Shown piece after piece: positions 17,482-24,874 of a stretch of DNA of 64,000 nucleotides; the stretch's first letter is position 1, and each line of letters opens with the position of its first letter. The stretch covers positions 1-64,000 of the forward strand of contig CASFJK010000008.1 in the NCBI GenBank assembly GCA_949295025.1, given 5' to 3'. The DNA comes from an uncultured Pseudomonadota bacterium. Its GTDB lineage: Bacteria; Pseudomonadota; Alphaproteobacteria; RF32; CAG-239. The position numbers and the translations under genes are program-made. The notes below the pieces were generated by a model, which was not told where the DNA came from, ran no database searches, and was given only the letters and a program-made list of their open reading frames with translations.

Positions 17482-18636
17482 TTATTCTTCTGCTAAAAGC
17501 TCTTCATAAACTTTAATAGTCTTATCACACATTATTTCTTTGGTAAAGTTTTCTCTTACATTTTTTTGCGCTGCAGCTGAAATTTTTTTCTTTTCACTCA
17601 TAGAGAGGGATAGAGCCCAATCTAAAGCATCAGCCAAAGCTTGCGGATTGTCATATTGATAAAGCTTTCCTGTAACACCATCGCTAATAGAATCAAGAGA
17701 GCCGCCAATATTAGAAGCAACTACAATTTTGCCCATGGCTTGACCTTCAATGGCAATACGACCAAAGGCTTCGGGTTCAATAGCCGTGGAAAGTACAACA
17801 TCAGAAACCATCATAGCAGCGGGCATATCCAAAACTTTGCCGTAAATTCCGATTTTATTACCGAGATTATATTTTTTAGCCAAAGCCATAAGGCTCTTGA
17901 AATATTCTTCTCGGCCTTGTTCATCTCCGGCAATAATGCAGTAATAATCTTGATTTTTCATTTTAGAAAGGGCTTCAATCAACAAATGTTGTCCTTTCCA
18001 TTTAGTAATTCTTCCTCCTAAAAACAAAACAGGTTTGTCATCAGGAATGTTATATTCTTTAACTTTTTGAATCATCCTTTCTTGAGAAACAGCCTCAGGA
18101 GAAAATCTTTCTAAGTTAACACAACGGAAAACAAGGCGTAATTTATTTTCATCAACCTTATAGTTTTTCAAAACGTGATTTTTAATGTGGTTGGAAATGA
18201 CGATGACACGTTCACCCATAACCATAACTTTATTATATATTTTCTTAATTCCCCAAGGTCCCAAACCATAAGTTCCATGAAAGGTTGCCATATAGTGTAC
18301 GCCGGCTCTTTTTGCAGCCAAATATGCACTCCATGCCGGAGCGCGAGAACGAGCATGAACAATATTGATATCGTTTTCTTTAATATAAGCTTCTAATTTT
18401 TTAGCATTCTTTAAAATGGTAAAAGGATTTTTGCTTTTTAAATTAAGTGTGAAATGAGGAACACCAAGCTTTTGCAAATCGTGAACCATACGTCCGCCCT
18501 TCGAAGCAACAAAATTTTTGATGCCGTGTTTTGTAAGCTCAGATGCAATCTCAACCGTTCCAAGTTCGACACCACCGGTTTCGAGCTCAGGCAACACTTG
18601 TAAAACAACTGGTTTTTTATCTTTACCTTTTTCCAT
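17482..18636 (-). CDS. GT4-family glycosyltransferase
   Basis: 384 residues, GT-B fold. N-terminal LPELETGGVELGT matches the glycine-rich acceptor-side loop. The C-terminal half has FLGGRITKWKGQ (donor phosphate contacts) and EPEAFGRIAIEGQAMG, the E-x7-E retaining GT4 motif. The most likely role is transfer of a sugar in lipopolysaccharide core or another surface glycan in the cytoplasm; donor and acceptor cannot be told. A short perfect hairpin, GCAGAAGA with TCTTCTGC, straddles the stop codon but lacks a T run. A hydrolase gene diverges from its 5' end across about 40 bp. Confidence 0.88.
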   Translation of the reverse strand: MEKGKDKKPVVLQVLPELETGGVELGTVEIASELTKHGIKNFVASKGGRMVHDLQKLGVPHFTLNLKSKNPFTILKNAKKLEAYIKENDINIVHARSRAPAWSAYLAAKRAGVHYMATFHGTYGLGPWGIKKIYNKVMVMGERVIVISNHIKNHVLKNYKVDENKLRLVFRCVNLERFSPEAVSQERMIQKVKEYNIPDDKPVLFLGGRITKWKGQHLLIEALSKMKNQDYYCIIAGDEQGREEYFKSLMALAKKYNLGNKIGIYGKVLDMPAAMMVSDVVLSTAIEPEAFGRIAIEGQAMGKIVVASNIGGSLDSISDGVTGKLYQYDNPQALADALDWALSLSMSEKKKISAAAQKNVRENFTKEIMCDKTIKVYEELLAEE

Positions 18637-18679
18637 TTTCTTTCTAAAATCCTCTACAATGAATATCAGGAGTTTTTAT

Positions 18680-19444
18680 ATGATACAAAATCACACATTT
18701 AAAGCAAAATTTACAACTAAAATTGAATTGAGCCAAGAAAAATCTTTGAAAACACACAAAAACTCTGCAGATTTAACAGTTGTTTATATTCATGGCCTCT
18801 TTTCAGACCCTTGGGGAAGAAAGCCCGAAGAGGTAAAATCTTTTTGTGAAGAAAATAATTTGAACTTTTGCCGATTCGAATTGGTCGGTCATGGCAGTGA
18901 TAAAGACAATTACGAAAATATAGATTTTAATGATTGGAAAAATCAGGTTTTGGAAGTTTTGGATGAACTTGTCCATGGCGATGTTATAATGATTGGATCT
19001 TCTTTAGGAGGCTGGCTGAGTTTGGTGTCAGCCAAAGAAAGACCTAATCGTGTCAAAGGAGTGATCGGCTTAGCTGCAGCACCTGATTTTACATATGATA
19101 TTGAACAATATATATTTACTCCTGAGCAAAAAACAGAAATGAAAGAAAAAGGTAAAATTTTATTCCCGATGAAAGATTTTACTTATATTTTTACTTCCAA
19201 AATTTTTGATACGGCTCGTGAAAATTTGTTGCTGAATAAAGAGCTGCCGATTACTTGTCCGGTGCATTTATTGCAAGGAAGCGAAGATAAAAACGTCATG
19301 CCGGATAAGCCGTTTAAAATCATGAAATGCTTAAGCTCTGATGATGTTGTCGTCAAAATCATCAAAGGCGGAAATCACCGCTTGGGTAGAGATATAGATA
19401 TCGCCGAGATGAAAAAATCCTTAGCTTCGATGTGCGGTTTATAA
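18680..19444 (+). CDS. Alpha/beta hydrolase, ABHD10/serine aminopeptidase-like
   Basis: 254 residues from the chosen start. The open frame extends 54 codons further up into the divergent glycosyltransferase gene, but the ATG at 18680 has AGGAG upstream and avoids that overlap. Catalytic features are the oxyanion-region VYIHGLFSDPWG, the nucleophile elbow GSSLGG (Ser), the acid in GSEDKNV and the His in GGNHRLG. The order and spacing suit short acyl-ester or thioester hydrolases; the substrate is unknown. Its 3' end overlaps the convergent lipoprotein gene by 6 bp, with no terminator visible between them. Confidence 0.82.
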   Translation: MIQNHTFKAKFTTKIELSQEKSLKTHKNSADLTVVYIHGLFSDPWGRKPEEVKSFCEENNLNFCRFELVGHGSDKDNYENIDFNDWKNQVLEVLDELVHGDVIMIGSSLGGWLSLVSAKERPNRVKGVIGLAAAPDFTYDIEQYIFTPEQKTEMKEKGKILFPMKDFTYIFTSKIFDTARENLLLNKELPITCPVHLLQGSEDKNVMPDKPFKIMKCLSSDDVVVKIIKGGNHRLGRDIDIAEMKKSLASMCGL

Positions 19445-19918
19445 ATCGCCCGGATCAAAAGGTTTGTTTTGCAGAACGCGTTGCGGCTTATATACATAAA
19501 TATTGGTAATTTCGGGAATGTTGGCATTGCGTTGCCAATATCCGCGAGCTTCCATACATTGACGATATTTTCTTGGGCTGACTTCACTATCATCTCTTAC
19601 GGAATTTACAATCAAAGGCTGTGCACCGACATAGGGAACATAAGATGCCCAAATACCTTTTCCGGCATGCCAGTCGGCTCGAATTTTTAATTTTGCTTCT
19701 TCTGAATAAAACCAGCTTGATACATCAGGCATCCATCTTGTCGGTTCGGCTACGCGCATACATTCGGAGTGGTCGGTTGCAAATTTTTGCACACCGGTAT
19801 TTTCTTTTGCCCAATGATATATAACCTGTCCTTGAGGTTTATCTTCATAAAATGAAAACCAACCACAGTTGCTCAGAGACAAACACAAAAAAGATGCTAA
19901 TATAAACTTTTTATTCAT
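19439..19918 (-). CDS. Predicted lipoprotein of unknown function
   Basis: 159 residues. A short signal peptide ends in a lipobox, LSNC. The mature part has two well-spaced Cys (SECMRVAEP and YRQCMEARGYW), a pattern common in small alphaproteobacterial lipoproteins of unknown role. It lies 11 bp downstream of the fzlA-like gene on the same strand and is probably co-transcribed with it. Confidence 0.7.
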   Translation of the reverse strand: MNKKFILASFLCLSLSNCGWFSFYEDKPQGQVIYHWAKENTGVQKFATDHSECMRVAEPTRWMPDVSSWFYSEEAKLKIRADWHAGKGIWASYVPYVGAQPLIVNSVRDDSEVSPRKYRQCMEARGYWQRNANIPEITNIYVYKPQRVLQNKPFDPGDL

Positions 19919-19929
19919 GAACGTACTTT

Positions 19930-20595
19930 CTAGAAATCCAAATCGGCATAGTGCTTAGAAGGTAAAATACCTCTGATATTATCTTTCAGAATATCTTTAA
20001 AACTTGGACGAGATTTCATTTTAGAATACCATAATTTTGCATTTCGGTATCCTTCCCAAGGAACGTCACCTAAATAGTCAATAACGGAAAGATGTGCCGC
20101 TGCAGCAATATCGGCCCAAGTGAGTTCTTCACCGGCTAAATAGTTTCTTCTTTCAATCAGCCAATCAATATATTCCATATGAAAATTCAAATTGTTTAAG
20201 CCGATTTTCAAAATTTTAGAATCTGGAGCCAAGCCTTTTGAAAAGCGCTTATGCACTTTTTCGCAGACAATGTTGCGATAAACCTCACGATAAAATTTAT
20301 CATCAAACCATTCAATTAAGCGACGAACTTCAGCGCGTTCTTTAGGTGTTTCCGGCATAAGTTTAATTTCTCGGCTGGTTTCTTCCAAATATTCCATAAT
20401 AGAGTTATGGCCGCACAGAGCCATGCCGTCATTAAGAAAAATGGGCAACTCTCCTGCCGGATTAAGTTTGTATACATCGGCGGACAAATTCCATGGTTCT
20501 TCATTCCGCAAAATGAAGAGCATTTTCTTTTCGCTCATACCGATTCTTATTTTTCTACTTTGTGGTGAAACCGGATGTTGAATGAGTAAAACCAT
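19930..20595 (-). CDS. fzlA: FzlA-like glutathione S-transferase-fold division protein
   Basis: 221 residues with a thioredoxin-like N-terminal domain (1-75; LNPAGELPIFL holds the cis-proline) and a helical GST C-terminal domain. In Caulobacter, FzlA binds FtsZ filaments and is needed for constriction. The assignment rests on remembered family features: RRLIEWFDDKFYREV, LTWADIAAAAHLS, DYLGDVPWE, MKSRPSFKDIL and the C-terminal HYADLDF. These are more specific than a generic GST match. The ATG at 20595 has a GGGA site upstream. It is followed by the lipoprotein gene and preceded closely by a solute-binding protein gene. Confidence 0.82.
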   Translation of the reverse strand: MVLLIQHPVSPQSRKIRIGMSEKKMLFILRNEEPWNLSADVYKLNPAGELPIFLNDGMALCGHNSIMEYLEETSREIKLMPETPKERAEVRRLIEWFDDKFYREVYRNIVCEKVHKRFSKGLAPDSKILKIGLNNLNFHMEYIDWLIERRNYLAGEELTWADIAAAAHLSVIDYLGDVPWEGYRNAKLWYSKMKSRPSFKDILKDNIRGILPSKHYADLDF

Positions 20596-20616
20596 TTTTT
20601 TTGAATCCCGTTAAGT

Positions 20617-21555
20617 TTATTTATTCTGGATTTTATCCTCTTGAGTTAAAAGGTCAAGAGATGATGTTTGCTCGTCTGAATTTTCTTGTTTTATAAAAGC
20701 AGGCGGAACAACACCTCTGTTTTGTAACTCTATTTCTTGAATAATATTTTGCAATTTTTGTTCGATTTTGGTTTTATTTTTAGGATTCTCAGAATAAGAC
20801 GACAATTTTTGAACCAAAAATTTGCGATTGGGTGAAAGTTGAGAAATACCTATAAATAAAGGCATATTCCATATAACTTGCTTAGAAAAGCTTAAATAAT
20901 CGCGAATTCCTAGTTTTGATGCTTCAATAATGCCAAAATATTGAGAGGCAAAAGCAAAATCAACTTCACCGGTATAAAGTTTTTCAAACATTTCATAAGG
21001 TGTATCTACAAATTCAACCGGATATTCTTGAATTTTTTTCTGAACATAATCGGAAAACTGGTCTTGCGAGCAAGCAATACCTTTCATTTGTTTGAGCTGG
21101 GACAAATTCTTTAGTTTGGATGCCGTTTCAGGCATGGTGATAAGGGTAACCGGATTATTTAGGATTGATGGATAAATTAACTCGGTGCGATGAAACTTTT
21201 GGGTATCATAATATGCACCAAGAAAAATATCGATTCCACCGCGGTTAATTTCAGAGAGATAAGCCTCTTCGCTGGTGTTTGGATCATATTTATAAGCAAT
21301 TTTTAAATTTGTGTTTTGCTTGAAGTCTTCTATAATTTCTTTAAATACGGAACGATAAACAAAATATGGCTTTTCGTTTTTGCCTTCGTAACGTTTTTCA
21401 ATATACCCTAAGGGAGGATAATTCATATATCCCGTTACGCTGATTGTGTCGCTGTTATCTGTGTCATTCGTCACATTTTTCATTTGAGCTTGCGCCTGAA
21501 CATTTAAAAGCAATGCTGTAACAACAATCAAAAAAGATAAAACATATTTTTTCAT
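20617..21555 (-). CDS. Periplasmic solute-binding protein, family 3-like
   Basis: 312 residues from the ATG at 21555. A TTG three codons earlier is less likely, since the signal peptide begins MKKYVLSFLIVV and ends near AQAQ. The SBP_bac_3 arrangement is visible: TGYMNYPPLGY, VFKEIIEDF, EINRGGIDIFLGAYYDTQKF, then the hinge and LYTGEVDFAFAS. Such proteins bind small polar solutes for ABC uptake or act as sensors. No permease or ATPase gene is adjacent, and the ligand is unknown. It lies 21 bp upstream of fzlA on the same strand. Confidence 0.75.
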   Translation of the reverse strand: MKKYVLSFLIVVTALLLNVQAQAQMKNVTNDTDNSDTISVTGYMNYPPLGYIEKRYEGKNEKPYFVYRSVFKEIIEDFKQNTNLKIAYKYDPNTSEEAYLSEINRGGIDIFLGAYYDTQKFHRTELIYPSILNNPVTLITMPETASKLKNLSQLKQMKGIACSQDQFSDYVQKKIQEYPVEFVDTPYEMFEKLYTGEVDFAFASQYFGIIEASKLGIRDYLSFSKQVIWNMPLFIGISQLSPNRKFLVQKLSSYSENPKNKTKIEQKLQNIIQEIELQNRGVVPPAFIKQENSDEQTSSLDLLTQEDKIQNK

Positions 21556-21655
21556 AAGTCCCAATCCTAAAAAAGATAAATATAATTTATAATAATTTAA
21601 CTAAATTGTATTAAAAAAGATTTTAGAAGACGATAATAATTATTAGAGGGAGAGA

Positions 21656-22045
21656 ATGAATATATCACAAAGGTATGCCGAAACAGAAGTTTCCGGAATG
21701 AATCAAATTGAGCTCGAAAGTAGAGCGCTGATAAAAACAGCTTCGAGCCTCAACTATATAAAAGAAAATTGGGAACAAAAGCGCGGCGACCTGAATGAGG
21801 CTTTGGATAAAAATCGCCGTTTGTGGACGGTGATAGCCGGAGCTATGAGTGATGATACTTCGCCGCAGCCTCCAGAAATGAGAAAAAATATATTGTCCTT
21901 GGCAATGTTCGTATTTAAAAGAACGCTGGAAATAATAGCAAATCCCAAGCCTCAAAGCTTAGATATTTTAATTAATATAAATATGAATATAGCTCGTGGT
22001 TTGTTAGGAAATTCAGATGGCCAAGAAGATGTTCCTAGCTTATGA
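21656..22045 (+). CDS. flaF: Flagellar biosynthesis regulator FlaF
   Basis: 129 residues. FlaF is an alphaproteobacterial protein needed for flagellin secretion and filament assembly, working against FlbT. Diagnostic sequence is ALDKNRRLWTVIAGAMSD, then MRKNILSLAMFVFKRTLE, then ILININMNIARGLLG. The ATG follows a strong GAGGGAGAG site. It is monocistronic, with a terminator just downstream, and heads the flagellar block rather than lying next to the flagellin gene at the window start. No flbT is visible. Confidence 0.8.
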   Translation: MNISQRYAETEVSGMNQIELESRALIKTASSLNYIKENWEQKRGDLNEALDKNRRLWTVIAGAMSDDTSPQPPEMRKNILSLAMFVFKRTLEIIANPKPQSLDILININMNIARGLLGNSDGQEDVPSL

Positions 22046-22060
22046 TTAATTAATTTAATT

Positions 22061-22095
22061 AAAAAAAAGAGTCTCGGTTGAGACTCTTTTTTTTT
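22061..22095 (+). terminator. Terminator of flaF
   Basis: GAGTCTC pairs with GAGACTC around a GGTT loop; an A run precedes it and nine T follow. The fliK sigma-54 promoter begins 16 bp further on. Confidence 0.88.
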
Positions 22096-22110
22096 GTGTC
22101 TTATTTTTTT

Positions 22111-22126
22111 TGGCACGAGTTTTGCA
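22111..22126 (+). promoter_or_regulatory. Sigma-54 promoter of fliK-flgD-flgE
   Basis: TGGCACGAGTTTTGCA is close to the ideal sigma-54 sequence. GG (22112-22113) and GC (22124-22125) are separated by exactly 10 nt. It lies 38 bp before the fliK ATG. Together with the site at 10768 it shows sigma-54 control of hook-stage genes. Confidence 0.85.
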
Positions 22127-22163
22127 TATATTTCGAGAGTAGGTCATTTGTTAGGATAAAGAA

Positions 22164-24032
22164 ATGGATATTAACGAATTAAATAGTATGAACGTTGTTG
22201 CTCAGTTTAATAAACTGGTGTCTCAAACCGGAATAGCTAATTCTGCAGGCGAGAGCTTCGCTTGCATGTTGGAAAAAAGCGTTTCGGATATTTCTTTCGC
22301 TGCAAATAATACTGAAAATAAAACTCCGGTAGAAAATAAAAATCCCGCAAATGATAAGCAAGAGAAAGTAGAGGCAAAAGACGGTGCTCCTGTAGTTGAT
22401 AAGAGTAGTAAAAAAAATGATGTCAACAAAACAGAAAAAACATCAGGCAAAGAAAAAGTTAAGAAAACTGAATCAAAGACAGTAGATGAAAAAAATGTTG
22501 CTGATACTAAAGATGTGCAAGAAGATGATACTGTTACTCCTGTGGCAGCTCCTATGACTGCAGAAGTAAAAGCACCGGAAATGGTGGAAGAAAACGTTGC
22601 TGTTGAAAATATCTCTTATGAAGATATGGAAATTTCTGCTGAACCGACGAATATTGTGCAAAACGTTACTCCAGAGGAAAATTTTTCCTTATCAATGCAA
22701 AATTTGCTGGCAGATGTTCTTTCTGGAAAAAGTCAACTTCTGGATGAAAATGGCAATATTTTGAATTTGCAAGAAATAAAACCTGAAGATATGTCTGAAA
22801 TGGCTAATTTGACAATTGTTAATTTGCAGACAAAGGAAAAGGTTCAAATTAAGGGTTCTGATTTGCTTGCTCAACAAGTAGCAGAAATGCAGCCTGCCGC
22901 TTCTGATTATTTAACAGCTAATGATGCTGTGTCTATGGTAAATCTTCCTGAAACAGAAACAAAACCGGAAATCTTGCCTCAAGATGACACTTTTGTTGTA
23001 CCGCAAAATCAAGATAATCAGAATAAAGTGTTTGCTCCAAATGTAAATGCTGAAGAGATAAAAGAGGAAACACCGGTTGAAAATACTGTAAAACAAGATG
23101 TTGCTCTTTCTAGTGTGAAGCCACAACAGAAAATAAATGTTGAAATTGAAGAAAAAACACCAGCTTTTAATGAGGAAATAATCGTTGATGAAGACGAAAA
23201 TCCTCTTGAGCAAGTGGCTGTAAATAAAAATTTGAAAGTTGATGTAACCGTAAAAGAGGAAAAAATTTCCTTTGTTAATAATAAAGATTTGTTGAAAGAT
23301 GGTTTGTCTTTACAAGAAACGGTTCAAAATGTTGATGCCGAGGCTACTCAAGATATTTCACAGCCTGTTTCAAATAAAGCAACCCCATCTAATCAAAATA
23401 TCAATCTTAACACTGTGGCTGCAACACAAACAATGGCAACTGCAGAAGATACAGCTTCTGTTCACAATGCATCTGTAACAGAAGCTAAACAAGTTTCATC
23501 AACAAGTGCAACATCGCAAGCTGCATTAAGCGGAGCTGAGCTGGTGGCATCTGCTAAAGCAGACGCAGCTTCTAAAAGCCACCAAACCACGCTTAATGAT
23601 GTTTACAAAGGAATGAGCAAAGAGGCTGTAGAACAAGTTAAAGTCAATATTACCAAGTCTGCTGTAAAAGGTGTTGATACTATTGAAGTTAACTTAAAGC
23701 CGGAAGATCTCGGTCACATTGAGATTAAAATGCAAATTAAAGATGGAAAACTGCATGCTCACATCATTTCAAGCCGACAAGAAACTATGGAAGCATTGCA
23801 AAGAGATGCCCAAGTTTTGGAAAAAGCTTTCAATGATGCCGGTTTTCAAACAGATGCAAATAGTTTGAGCTTTAGCTTCAGACATGAGGGTAATCAAGCT
23901 CAAGAACAACATGAACAACTGCGCAACTTCATCGGTAAGGTTTTTGAAGAAGAAGCCAATTCTGATGTTCAAAAAGCAGAAGCCGCTAATCAAAATTGGA
24001 TTACGGAAAAAGGTGTGAACATTAGAGTTTAG
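22164..24032 (+). CDS. fliK: Flagellar hook-length control protein FliK
   Basis: 622 residues. FliK is exported as a molecular ruler and switches the export gate from hook to filament substrates. The N-terminal 450 residues are a low-complexity, Glu/Lys/Val/Asn-rich stretch, as expected for the ruler part. The conserved Flg_hook domain is at about 490-590 and contains TIEVNLKPEDLGHIEIKM, the LKPEDLG family motif, then LHAHIISSRQETMEAL and LEKAFNDAGF. It starts an operon with flgD (20 bp gap) and flgE behind a sigma-54 promoter. Confidence 0.92.
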   Translation: MDINELNSMNVVAQFNKLVSQTGIANSAGESFACMLEKSVSDISFAANNTENKTPVENKNPANDKQEKVEAKDGAPVVDKSSKKNDVNKTEKTSGKEKVKKTESKTVDEKNVADTKDVQEDDTVTPVAAPMTAEVKAPEMVEENVAVENISYEDMEISAEPTNIVQNVTPEENFSLSMQNLLADVLSGKSQLLDENGNILNLQEIKPEDMSEMANLTIVNLQTKEKVQIKGSDLLAQQVAEMQPAASDYLTANDAVSMVNLPETETKPEILPQDDTFVVPQNQDNQNKVFAPNVNAEEIKEETPVENTVKQDVALSSVKPQQKINVEIEEKTPAFNEEIIVDEDENPLEQVAVNKNLKVDVTVKEEKISFVNNKDLLKDGLSLQETVQNVDAEATQDISQPVSNKATPSNQNINLNTVAATQTMATAEDTASVHNASVTEAKQVSSTSATSQAALSGAELVASAKADAASKSHQTTLNDVYKGMSKEAVEQVKVNITKSAVKGVDTIEVNLKPEDLGHIEIKMQIKDGKLHAHIISSRQETMEALQRDAQVLEKAFNDAGFQTDANSLSFSFRHEGNQAQEQHEQLRNFIGKVFEEEANSDVQKAEAANQNWITEKGVNIRV

Positions 24033-24052
24033 ACTTTAGAAGGAGAAAAGCC

Positions 24053-24853
24053 ATGGCAACAGATCTTAGTGGAATTACCGGATATTATACCAACGGAACA
24101 AACAGTACTAATAGTAGTTCTCAACAACTTTCTGCTGATATGAACACTTTTTTGCAACTGTTAACCACTCAATTAAAATATCAAGATCCGATGGATCCTA
24201 TGGATACAGCCGAATTTACCAACCAGTTGGTACAATATTCATCAGTTGAACAAGCAATTCAAACCAATGAAAAATTAGACACTATGATGTCTTTAAGTAT
24301 TGCAAATTTGGGAGCTCAAGCTGTTTCTTATATTGGTAAAACAGTGCAAGTTTTGGGTGATGTTATGCCTCTTGCAGATGGCAAGGCCAAAGCTGCATAT
24401 ACTCTTGATAAAGATGTTTTGTCCGCAACCATTGTCGTCAAAGATATGTCTGGAAATATCGTTTATACCGAAAGCGGTGACAAAACATCAGGTACTCATG
24501 AATTCACATGGGATGGAAAAGATTCTGATGGAAATCAATTGGAAGATGGTGCTTATCAAATAGAAGTAACAACCAAGGTTGCGGAAGGAGATAGCGCAGC
24601 TACCGTAACAACAACCATCTTTGGTAAAGTAACAGGTGTCGCCAGTGATCAAAACAATATTTACGTTGGTTTGGGTGATGCTGTTACCGCTCAACTCGGA
24701 GATATCGTTACAATTCGTTATGACGATTATTTTGATAAAGATCCCGGAACCGGAGAAGGCGGGGATGGTAATGGAAACGAAGGCGGAGAGGGTGAAACTC
24801 CCGGAGATGGAGAAACTCCTCCCACAGAAGAAACAAGTTATTACAGATTATAA
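24053..24853 (+). CDS. flgD: Flagellar hook capping protein FlgD
   Basis: 266 residues. FlgD caps the growing hook and guides FlgE assembly. The N-terminal signature is complete: MNTFLQLLTTQLKYQDPMDPMD followed by FTNQLVQYSSVEQ. The middle has a FlgD Ig-like/Tudor region with TSGTHEFTWDGKDSDGNQLEDG. The last 30 residues are an unusual Gly/Glu/Pro-rich acidic tail. AGGAGAAAAG precedes the ATG. Confidence 0.95.
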   Translation: MATDLSGITGYYTNGTNSTNSSSQQLSADMNTFLQLLTTQLKYQDPMDPMDTAEFTNQLVQYSSVEQAIQTNEKLDTMMSLSIANLGAQAVSYIGKTVQVLGDVMPLADGKAKAAYTLDKDVLSATIVVKDMSGNIVYTESGDKTSGTHEFTWDGKDSDGNQLEDGAYQIEVTTKVAEGDSAATVTTTIFGKVTGVASDQNNIYVGLGDAVTAQLGDIVTIRYDDYFDKDPGTGEGGDGNGNEGGEGETPGDGETPPTEETSYYRL

Positions 24854-24874
24854 TTAAAACTTTAGGAGAAAAAA

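Noticed and set aside
17472..17493. Perfect hairpin at the glycosyltransferase stop codon as a terminator
   Set aside because: An 8-bp stem without a following T run and largely inside the coding sequence; not enough for a terminator call.
18518..18679. 54-codon N-terminal extension of the alpha/beta hydrolase
   Set aside because: It overlaps the divergent glycosyltransferase coding sequence and has no ribosome site, unlike the ATG at 18680.
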